Assembly (NCBI RefSeq): GCF_963422355.1 | Contig: NC_085100.1 | Span: forward strand, 798,683-862,682 | Length of the DNA stretch: 64,000 nucleotides | Reading direction: 5' to 3' | DNA from: Corticium candelabrum | Taxonomy: Eukaryota > Porifera > Homoscleromorpha > Homosclerophorida > Plakinidae | Shown here: positions 11,800 through 23,700 of the stretch, piece after piece | Layout of the letters: each line of letters begins with the position of its first letter | How positions within the stretch are numbered: the first letter of the stretch is position 1 | Made by a program: the position numbers and the translations under genes | The notes under the pieces: generated by a model | Database searches by the model: none | Seen by the model: the letters and a program-made list of their open reading frames with translations, nothing else | Told to the model about the DNA's origin: nothing

Positions 11800-14700
11800 C
11801 TAGAGCACATGGAGAAACAGCGATAAAAGCACACAAACGATGGCAAACAAGGTGAGTTGTCAGATACCGTATACGTTGACTTTGCTCGATCTACCCACAG
11901 CGCCCAAACTGTTTATTGCCGTACAAGTGTATTGTCCGACGTCTTCGTCCCGAGAATCACGGATCGTCAAGTCACCGTTGTCGTTAACGCTGACTTGCCC
12001 TTCTGACTCTCCTATACGAAGACTCGTGCCCGAAGGAAGAGTCCACGAGATGTCTCCGGGTGGTATCCCAACGGATGAGCACGTCAACGTCAATGTCCTT
12101 TCACGACGGACGTCAGAGATCTGCCCGACGGGATATTCACGATCTTCGTCTGGGAGTGGTCTTTCGGGCACAACGGGATCGGGACTGCTAATCTTCGGAC
12201 TCTCTATAAAGAGATGATAGAATGTTAGAATGAAGAACTCGATGATCAATACTATTCTACCTCCTAGAACGGCGGTTATCGCTTCTGTGTCTTTTCCTCC
12301 TCTGTTGGTCGCCTCGCACGTGTACATGCCGGCCTTGTCACCATCAAACTCTCGTATCACAAGCGGGCTTCCAGACCCAGCAGACATTCCGTCCGGGCCA
12401 TACCACGCGATGTTTACGCCCGAGCCCGCGGCATCGCACACGACACGTACAGTCTGCCCCTCGCCACCGATGACATCGGGATTACCGATTTGAGCAGTAA
12501 CCCTGTTACCGTCGACCTCTTGTTCTACGTCCGGTCGTCGAATGATTGTCGGCGTTCCATCTACAACACAGAACATCTACTCGTACGGAACACGTGCGAT
12601 TTCTAGCAAGTTCCATCTGAAAGCTCACCTACTACATCTAGAGCTACAGGGCTGGACGTACTTCCGCCCGGATTCTCGAATACACACGAATAGGTACCGA
12701 CGTCGGGCGTCCGAGCTCGCCTCCTCACAAGTTCAATCTGAGATCCGTCATCCGCCACAGTCACGTCGTATCTGCCACCAGACTGCTGTATTTCGCCGTC
12801 TTTCAAAAAGTAAGCTTCCGCCTTCGGTCGAGCCGCGGACGAGCAAGCTATGGAAAACGGCGAGTCCCGTTGTACTTTCACTACTCCGTCTGTCGACGGG
12901 TACGTTCGCATTCCGTTTACCATCACCACAGTCTCGTTGACAGGACGAGGAGGTTCTAAACAAATACCTCTTATTTCCTTAAACTAGATCGCATACGATT
13001 GCTCCTTACCGATCACCACCAAGTTACACGAATCTGACTCTTCGCCCACCACGTTCGAAGCACGACACCAGTACATACCGTCGTCGATACCTTGTACGTT
13101 TCTGATACGCAGACTGCCGTCGTCTGTTACAGAACTTCTTCCCGACGTCTCCTCGCGTCTCAACACCCTACCGGAAGGCAACGTCCATCGGACGTCGGCT
13201 GGAGGACTCGACGACACCGGACACTGGAACGTAACCGTTCGTCCGACGACCGCACGGGCATTCTCGCACGTTGGACCGACACGATACGTTTGATCTTGGT
13301 CTTCTACGGTCCGACTGTCCGGTTGTGCGGGAAGACGACGGATTACCGGTTCAACTACAATACGCATCACAATACAATACGTCACCGCTGCCAAGAGCTC
13401 TCGACCTTACCGGCTCTAGAAACACTTATGGATTGTCTGTCGATGCCCTGCGAATTGGTAGCCGCGCAAGTGTACGCGCCGACGTCCCGGCCTTCGAAAT
13501 CGTCGACGTTCAGAGTGCCCTCGGCTTCAACCCTCACCCTTCCAGTCGACCCAATTTCGTTCCCTCCTTTCTCCCAAGTCACTGTCGGCGTCGGGTTTCC
13601 AGTGGCGGTACATTTGACGCGCAAGTTTTGTCCGTCGCCGACGTACACGTCGGATCGACCGATAGTCGTAGTGACCGATTGAGCGCTAACACTGGGCTCT
13701 TCATCTGGCCGTCGGTCAATCACCGGTGAGTTGGTAGCTAAAATCAACACTCTCTTGTACAGTAACAACGATGGCAGAAGACAAAATCGCTTACGAGCAA
13801 CTTCGATGTCGACAGACGACGAATCCGATCCCACGGGGTTGCTGCTAACGCAGCTGTAACTTCCGGCGTCCGAAACGTCCACTCCGGATAGAGTCAAGCG
13901 ACTCGTCGCCTCTGAGCCAGTCTGACTGCTGACAATGGACACCGATTCGCTGCTACTGACGACCGTTCCCTCGTGTGTCCAGCTGATAGTTGGCAATGGC
14001 GAACCGACGGCAGTGCACGACATACTGACGTCAGAACCGCTCCGACTGATGACGGTGTCTTCGTCCGAAGGACTCACCAACGTGTTGTCTATCGTAACGT
14101 TGTCGCCGGCACGCTCGATTACTTCTGGGGGAGCTGAAACGAAACATCGCACTTATTATTACCACCAAGACACGATCGCTCTATTGTCTGCTCACCGACT
14201 ACATCTAGATCGAAGTCTGTTTGGTCCGTCCCTCCGACGCTTGCCACAACGCAATCATACAGCGCGCTATCGCTCGGTTGGGCGTCGCTAATGGTTAGAC
14301 TGCCGTCGTCTGACACCGTCGCTCTGCCGCTCGTTTCTCCTATGCCCAGTTCTGTGCCGTCTACGAAACGCCACACAACGTTGGCTTTGGGATGACTCGA
14401 GACGGGACACTTCAATGTGACGTCGTTGCCACTGACAACTCGTGGGGTTTCGCCTGGATCGAACGACAAGTGACCATCCGAAGGAGGATCTTCCCGATCT
14501 GCTGTGCGTCTTTCGTCGATAACAGGAGACTCTGTAAAATGGACACTACTCTCGTTCCGCCAATAATAACAAGCGAGACACTTCACCTACCCGGCACTAC
14601 GACATCGATGGTTGCACGGTCGTCACCGTTCGTGTTGGTAGCCGTGCACGTGTAGCTGCCCTCGTCTTCGCGTTGCACCGACGATATAACTAGACTGCCA

Positions 14701-17700
14701 TCGCTGCCAACGTTGTACCTTCCACCGGTGACGATCGACTGACCGTCCACGTCCCACGCTATTTCTGGATCGGGTCTGCCCTCTGCTCCACACGCAATGG
14801 TCAGTTGCTGACCGGGACGAACTTGTACATCAGGGGGGCCGACAGACGTATTGACAGAATCGCTTCGAGGCGAAGACGGCGGTTCTTTCGGTGTTCGTTT
14901 AATAAAAGGCTTACCCGTATCTGCAACGCACTGACCGTTATCTCGCAAAATCTTAGCCTGCACCCACCTGTCTCACCTGCAACCCGAATGTTGACGGCGT
15001 CCGCTGCACTGCCGGCCTCGTTTGCGACAATACACGAATACTCGTGACCGGACGCACCACCGGTCACCGTCACCCGACTCTTGCCACGATCGAACTCTGT
15101 TCCGTCTCGCGTCCACACCGCGTCCGCGTCCGACAGGGAACCGACGTCACAGCTCAGCGTCACCTCTGTACTCGAATCGGCGACCAAAATATCGTCGTCG
15201 GAAGGCGACTCGGGCGAGTCGACGCTAATCGTCGATGTAGGCGTAGCTAGAGATAGAAGAGAGAAATCGAACACGGTCATTATGTCTTCTGTTCGACACA
15301 TGAAGAGGCAACGACAAACTTACGGATCACTCTCAGCTCAGTCTTCACTCGATCTCTTCCAGCGGGGTTACTCGCAATACAACGGTATTTGCCGCTGTCG
15401 TCCAGGCGAGTGTTTGCTACAAGCAACCGTCCGTCGTCAGATACCGATACTCTGTCGTAAGATTGGCCGGGTTTCAGCCTGCGACCGGACGGAAGTCTCC
15501 ATTGTAGAGACGGACTCGGCGTACCGGACGCAGAACAAGAGATGGTCGTCGAGTAACCTTCCACTACTTCTGCCACCTGACCGATGTCGTACGCTGCGTC
15601 TTTGGCGATCAACGGACGCTCAGTAGGAGACATTGGAGAGCGACGAATAACAGGAGCCACTGCAGCAAATCGCACATCACGACGTAAAATAACGCACGAC
15701 CAAGACTTCCTTACCCGGTGCCATTACGTGTATGGTATCACGGTCCTCACCACCGCTGTTTCGAGCCACACAACTATAAGCGTCGGCATCGTCTGCAGAG
15801 AAGCTGTCAAACGTTAGCACGCCGTCTGACTGTTCGACACCGGCGCCGTCGCTGATTACTCTTCCATTACGCGACCATTCGACTGTTGGCTGTGGATCGC
15901 CGTCTGCCGTGCACAAGAGCCGAAGTTGGCGACCGGGTTGCGCCGTAACAGAGGAACGACCGACTGCAACCGACATTCCCGCGTCCGAATACTCAACCGG
16001 ATCGTCTGGCCGTCTGTCGATTCTCGGTCCGTCTTATCAACACACAACAGCACATTAAGAGCACGAAATTATTGCATGCCGAAAGCGCATTGACATCGTC
16101 GTACCTGCTACAGCCACTACTATCCTCGACGAGTCTGCGCCTGCATCGTTGTTTGCCGTACAGACATAGTCACCCATATCCGAAGCTCGTATGTCATCGA
16201 TAGTCAAGTCGAGAGCACCCGCGTCGGTTGTCTCGACCGACACTCGACCTGCAGCCGACACGGCTACACCGTTCTTTGCATAACTCAGATCGGGAGACGG
16301 CGAACCGGACGCCGAGCAGCTCATCGACACCGAACTTCCGGGATTTACGCGAAGTCTCCCGTCCTTATCCGGAAACGCCTTTTCACCATCTATTGTTGCC
16401 GTGTCGGTCAGCCTCGTCGTCATCTGCGGCTGGTCTACAAGTATCACAATAAAGCGAACACGTAATGCGTATGCTCCAACAGAAAGCCGTCTCGAGACCA
16501 CTCACCCGATACTGTCACAGGAATGTCTACTTTATCTACACCCGCACTGTTGCTAGCGACGATACGGTAGTTCCCGGCGTCTTCCGGTTGGGCATTCTCT
16601 ATCTTCAGATCGTCATTGTTTAGCACCGTCACTCTGCCATCCGATTCGCCTCGTCTCAGTTGCCTCCCAGACGGTAGACGCCACGTCACCGTCGGTCTTG
16701 GCCGACCCGATACTTGACCACTCAGCGTCGCGTCTCGTCCCCGCAGAATATCGCCAGCCTGTCCCGGAAAGAAACGACGGTCGGCATCGGAAATCGGCCT
16801 TTCTTCCTTCATCGGCCTCCGCCGCTCGATCACAGGTCGCTCTGTCGCAAACATACGAACCGATCAACTACCACTCACAGTAGGGGCGGTATCGAGACGC
16901 GTCTTACCCGCCAATCGAACATTCACCGTCTCCCTGTCTTGTCCTGCCGTATTGACGGCTCGACATTCAAAATCTCCCTCGTCGCGTCTGCCTACTTTCT
17001 TGATCGTCAGTCGACCGTCGGTCACTTCGAAATGATCGTTGTCGCCTATTTGGCCCTTGTTCCTGTACCAGCTGATGGTCGGATCGGGAGATCCCTCCGC
17101 TGAGCACGCCAACGTGAGAGTCTGTCCGCGTGATGCCAATACGTCAGGACGGCCGATCACAGAACTGACGCCTTCCTCGGTCACGACCGGTTCGACATCC
17201 GGTCTCCTCTGGATGACGGGACTACCCGAACCTGAAACGACAAGACAAACAATACGGAACTCGCATCCCAACTCTTCTGCCATGCGATGGTTACTATTAA
17301 TACTTACGAATGGTTTCTATTTCAACAGTAGACGACGTTGCACCACCACTGTTCTCGGCAATGCACGAATATGATCCTCTGTCGTCGTCCTCTACCATAT
17401 CGACCGTCAACGTCGATCTCTCGCCATTGCTCTCGATCGAATACCGTCCTCCACTGCTGATCAAGTCATCTCCTCTAACGAATCTCAAATTGGGTTTGGG
17501 TACCCCACGTGCAGAACAGCTAACCGAAAACGACGAACCGGGTTCTACACGCACGGTGCCGTACTTATTAGCCGACACGTCTTGTCCATCCACGACGACG
17601 TGGTCTCCGATGGTCTCCGACAAACGCGGAGGCACTACAACGCACACAAACACAATAGTCATTAGTTGCCGTCACCGAAACGACACCGTCGAGTGCTTTA

Positions 17701-20700
17701 CCGATGACACTGAGTCTCGACTTGATTTTAGCCAACCCAGCGATATTGCTTGCAATAGGTCTGTACGCTCCTTCGTCTTCGACTTGCGCATTGTCTATCA
17801 CCAGTGTATCGTCGTCGAGAACACGAACTCGACCGCTCGACTGGCCCGGTCCTAGTCTCTTTCCGTTGGGGATTCTCCAACTGATGGTCGGAGTCGGTCG
17901 ACCGTAAGCAGACACGCCTATCCTCACGTTTCTGCCTTGCACCACCACGGCTTGTTGACCGGCCGAGTAGGTCACGTCTCCTCTAGGAACGGGAGATGGT
18001 GCAGATTTATCTGCAGGTTGAACGATCGTCGGCCGCACCGGAGAGTCCAAAGCTACGTCGATCGATTCAGAGTCTGCGCCGTCGCTGTTGCTGGCTCGAC
18101 ACGAGTACGTGCCCTCGAAACGTCTGGCAAATTCGTCGATTTCTAAAGAGCTGCTCGAAGAGTCCGAAGTGATTGTCGTGCGGCCGCCGCTGCTCACCGG
18201 CTGATCGTTCCTCATCCAAGAGAATGTAATAGGCTCTGCGCCGCGAGCACTGCACTGCAGCGTCACGTCTCCTCTCTCCTTTGCTTCAATTTTGGCCGTT
18301 TCTCCCACGGTTGCTGTGATGTCTCGTCCTGATATCTGAGGTCTCCCTCCTCTTCTTCTGTTGAGAACTGGAGCGTCAGAAGTCGCTGTACCGTAACACA
18401 AATCGTCGCATTAATTAGACCACCCACAACAAATTTCGCCTACTCGAAATACCTGATACGGAGATCTGTTGAGACGAGCTCGTTACGCCTCCTTCGTTCT
18501 GAGCCACGAATGTGTATTCTCCGCTGTCGTCGGGTTCGACGTCGGCCACAGTGAGACGGAGACCGCCGTCGGGAGTTCGATCGAGAGAATACCGATCGCC
18601 GGCCGAAATGGTCTCGCCGTCCTTCAAGAACCTGACACTCGGAGGCGGCCGACCGCTCGCCGCACCTTCCATGACCAGACTGTTTCCTCTCTCTATTTTG
18701 ATCGTTCCATCGGAAGACGGTAGTACGGGCGTATCTCGTCCGGTCGCATCCCTTTCGGACACGTTGTCTTCGACTTCTCTGGTGATGGACGGCGGAGCTA
18801 GAAAACGAGTCGTCACCACGAGAACGACACTATTAGGAGGAAGAGACGAGAATCTTACCGAATACTGACACAGGCGTCACAACAGACGTCTCTCCTGCTG
18901 CATTGCTCGCAGTCACTCGATAGTCTCCCGAATCGTCAGTCTGACTATCTTCTATTTGCAACGAACCGTCGTCTGTAACTGTGAAGCGATCGGACCTTTC
19001 GCCGGGCTGCAGACGCTGCCCAGACGGTAGAGTCCAAGTCACGCGCGGAGTCGGTTCTCCAAGAATAGGAACCGTCACTCTAACGGTCCGTCCTTCGACG
19101 ACCTCCGACGTTTGACCGGCAACGTACGACACGTCTCTGTCTGGCAGAGGCCTTTCCGGTGTTCGGGATGGAGGATCTGCGACTGACGGTCGTTCTAACA
19201 AAAGACACATCTCAATGCTTAAGCGTCACTATCGAACAAAGACAAGCGATTTACCTAACAGAGACACTTGAATTTGCTGAGAATCCGTATTCGAGCCACT
19301 CGTTGCCGTGCAAGCGTAAGATCCCACGTCGTCTCTTTCCAACTCACTAATCTGTAGAGTACCGTCCGAACGGATGTTCGCTCGTGTGTTGGATATCACA
19401 TTCGATCCGTCCTTCTGCCAGCTAATGGATGGCGTCGGAGTTCCGGTGGCATTGCATTTGACAGACAACTTTTCTCCAGCTCGCACAAACACCTCGGGTT
19501 CGGCTACACTCACGGACACATCACCCGGTGCTTCCTTTTCTTTTACGTCGGCGCGCCGATTTATGAGCGGTTCATCGGGAGCTGCATAGACAGAGCAAGA
19601 TGTAAGATGTCGGTGCGGTGCAAAGAAAATTACTTTTTAAAGCGACCGGGTTGCAGACACGCGCGTGCGCGACTCGAAACCTAAATCTTTAGATGACCTT
19701 GCTGCGCTGTATACTTATACACGTTTTCACGTTTAAGAAAGCGTGTCGTACGACGACGTTACCGAGTAGAACATGCGCGATCCAACCGTTTTAATACTTT
19801 ACACGTACCAGCAACTGTGATATCTACAGAAGACGACGCTTCTTGCCCGTCTCGACGTCCTTGACACACGTATTGTCCGCCGTCTGCCGCCTTCACGTTA
19901 CTTACCGTCAATTTACTGCCGCTTCGACTACTCGTTACGCTTAGCCTATCGTCGCTCGTCAGTGGTATTGCTGATCCGTCGCGCTTCCACGTTACGTCTT
20001 CACTCGCCACGCCGTTGAAACCGCATGCAATGGACAGAGTCGAGTCTTCGCGCACTGAGTACGGACCCTCCGATGTCGGTAATTGGCGAATTTGGTCGAC
20101 GAAAACGTTCTCGTCAGCCGGCGATACGACGTCGACCGGTTCTATAGACGAAATTAAACAAAGATGAAAGTAAAGATACCGTAAGATCTTGCCTACGTCA
20201 CCTACCCACTACACGAACGAGTGTATCCGTCTCGTCTTGACCTGCACGATTAACGGCGATGGCTCGGTACGATCCAGAATCGGCCGCTTCGGAATCGTTT
20301 ATACGAAGCGAGCCGCCGTCTGACACGCTGAATCTTCCGTACGTTTCGCCAACACGCAGCCTTCTCCCGCTGGGCAAGCTCCAAATGACATCGGGACGTG
20401 GATTGCCACTATACGAAACGTCAACGTCGAGGTCGTTGCCTTTGCCAACGTTCAATGACACTCCTGCTGGATAGAGACGATCGAATCGAGGAGCCTCTAA
20501 GAAATACCATTTACCATAGAGTAAAACACGTGCAAACTCACTCGTGTAGTCACAGTCGTACCTGCCGGCTCGAGCGTCATCGTTTCTCGGTCGTCTCCGT
20601 AATCGTTGCTTGCCACGCACGTATACGTCTCGGCTTCTTGTAAGTCGGTCACTTGCAACACGCCGTTAGCAAGTACACGAGCTCGACCGCTCTCACCGAT

Positions 20701-23700
20701 CGATTCTCCATTGCGATTCCACGATATCGTTGGATTGGGACTACCCTTAGCCGTGCACGCCACCTCCGCCGTCTCGCCGGGCAGAACGCGTAAGTTCGGT
20801 CTGCCGATGACACTGCCGATCGTCGAATCCGATACGACGTCTTCCCTGTCTGGAACTCGATTGATCACGGGTGCACCACTCGCTACAGACCAAACAGCCC
20901 AAATGTACAACGTAACGATGCGACCACAATTATCGACGTACCCTGCACCGACACGTCGACGGAGTCCGAAGTCGATCCCGAATCTCCATTAACCTGCACT
21001 GCATACATTCCGGCATCGTCGCTTTCCGCTGTGCTGACGGTGAGCGTACTGACGGTTCTGTCTCCGACGGTCGTCGTCGTCGTCGAAACCCTATCGGTGG
21101 GAGAGATGACCTCGCCGTTGTGAGACCAAGATATCTCTGGCTGAGGAACTCCTCGAACCGATGCGGTAATCGAGAATGGCTCTCCGAACACCGCGGATAC
21201 GGTACGCTGTGATCGAGACGGTAGCACGGGTCTGTCACCGACCGAAACGGACTGATCCAACGGTCTATCCAATGACGGCGGTACTACAGACAATAACACA
21301 ATCGACGGTCATTGTGAATTGGGTAAGACGCGATAAGCCCAAGCACGACTGACCGAAGACTCTCAATCTCGACTTGGCTTTTGCCAGACCGGCAATGTTC
21401 TTTGCAATCGCTCTGTAAATTCCCTCGTCTTGTCGTCGGGTGTCGTCGATTACTAATGTGCCGTCGTCGGTTACTCGAAATCGGTCGTACGACCTTCCGG
21501 AAGCAATCCTTCTTCCTGACGGTAGTCTCCATGTCATTCCGGGTGCCGGGCGACCCGTCGCCGTTGCCGATATACTTACGCTGCGACCTTCCATTACCTC
21601 GGCGTCCTGAGTGACGACGTACGATCTGTCGGTGTCGGGCAAGGGTCGGACGGGACTCACCGTCGCGGCGGGTTCTATGGCGGGCCGCACTACAACAAAA
21701 ATGGGTATTAAAGTACGACAGTATCAAATCTCGACAACACCGCAGTTTCAATTCTTACCCGGAAGAACGACGTCGATGGATTCGCGGTCTTCTCCGGCCG
21801 AGTTCGTTGCCACCAACGTGTAACGACCGGCTTCACCGGGACCAACGTTTCTGACCTGTAACATTCCACTAGGATCGATACCGAATTTGCCTCCATCACT
21901 CACGGGCGACCCGTCTTTCAACCATCCGTAAGATGGCGATGGGTCGCCGGTCGCCCATCCTCGAATTCCTAACGTCATTCCTCGCGGAACCATCACCTCT
22001 CGTCGACCGACCGTCACTTCGATACTATCGTCGGTAACTGTGGACGGTGTGGATGGCATACGCTGGATAATGGGAGCACTAGCACCTGAAACACGATTCA
22101 TTGTTACGCAATCTCTTAATGACACGATCCCACAGCATACCTTGCACAACAATATCAGCAGACGTTTCTGCTATTCCGGCATCGTTTTCTCCATACAGCG
22201 AATACGTGCCGGAATCGGACTGTCGTACGTTGCCGACGATCAATCGACTGCCACCGCTCTGAGTCACCTGTTGGGTAATTCTGTTATCTTCTGCCAAGGG
22301 ACGGCCGTCTTTTCTCCATTGAACAGACTCGACACCACTAATCGATCCCTCCATAACTAGCGTGCCTCCTGACGGCACCAGAAAGTCGCCACCAGTTGTG
22401 GGAGAAAGGAGGTCGGTACCCAGACGAGTGTTATCACTGACTTCGCTCACTACTTTAGGAAATCCTGCAAGAACACAAAAGAAAATGAAAAAGTCGTGGT
22501 TTCCAACAAAAATCAGAACAATGTGATATTAAGTAAAAAGTAACATTAATTATTTTTAGCAAAGTCAATTTTGGTATGAAATATAAAATGCTAAAATCAG
22601 CTTTAATCTGTATTCGAAGCACATGGTCACTTCACTATCAACCGTTACGACTCGACATGATTGACATTACAAAAAGTGAGGTTCACCTCATTGAGTAGAC
22701 TGGTTTTGTTGCACGTCCTTAGAGACTTCACATAAAATTTGAACTAAAAGTACTCACACTATAGGGCTCGAATGACTTCCGGTTTGTGAGTATGTACGTG
22801 TGACTGTGTCTGTAATGTGCTACGCCCTTAGTGTGGTGCAATCACGCAGCAGTGTTTGTGTTGATGGTACATGGGAACCAGAGACAGCGGAAGAAAAGCC
22901 AATCAGATCCGCGAAACGTGCATGAAAGAGATTTTGCGGGAATGATGTAATTCATGTTTGGCACAGTTTGCCATTGACAGGTCTTGTCGAAAACAACCAA
23001 TACAACGTACCTGTCTGTAACAGCCAACGCGAAATCAATCGCTTTTCTGCCGCAGCCCTATGACATTTTCCCGAGAACTTACCAATCCGTGACCAAGAGC
23101 GACAACGATATTAATATCCCCTATGTGATAACCTTCGTTGCGATCTTTGACTACAGAATACTCTACGTACTTTATTATAGAATACTACGTGTTTGTGCAA
23201 TAATTCTTATCATGAGCGTATTGTACATGTTTCAGAGTACGTACGGATATATTGGGACTCAAAAAAGCGGACTGGAACTCCGAGGTACGGGTGAACGACG
23301 CTTCGATTGTCCGTTCTTTTCACTTATCCGACCCCTATTTCTCCGTAGATTGCTCAAAGGGGGTCGGATAATCGATAGTTTACTGTAGTCTAAAGAAAAG
23401 CTTTCCTCAAGAATGCCTCCAAAGAAGTCCTACGTTTTTCTTCAAAATTCGAGCAACAGATGAAATACGGCGTTTATTCGAGAAATACAGTAGCCTGGAA
23501 AAACCCTGACGATTTGTCAACATAAGTAATATGAATAGTAACTTACCTACTACGGTCACTTTACCCTTCACCTTCGCCAGTCCAGCAGCATTGGATGCTA
23601 TGGGTCTGTAAGATCCGCTATCGGACGGTTGAGTGTCGGTGATCACGAGGCTGTCGTTGGCTAGAACGGAAGCGCGTCCTACTGACTGCCCGCGTCCGAT

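Noticed and set aside
12230..12260. Read-through of T12 A into T12 C as one exon in the young units
   Set aside because: The frame is open across the intron, but GT and AG sites, phase and the hydrophobic intron translation point to splicing; copy 4 has lost this intron cleanly.
13092..13682. A 196-codon plus-strand open frame (and many similar ones opposite the Ig exons)
   Set aside because: It lies antisense to exons T11 C and T11 A, has no domain features and recurs only because the unit is repeated; such frames arise from the codon bias of the real strand.
15081..15626. A 181-codon plus-strand frame across T9 B and T9 C
   Set aside because: Antisense shadow of two Ig exons; Arg/Ser-rich without structure.
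22984..23388. A 134-codon plus-strand frame in the long intron
   Set aside because: No recognisable transposase or other domain; it runs across the inverted repeat and ends at the putative transposon terminus.
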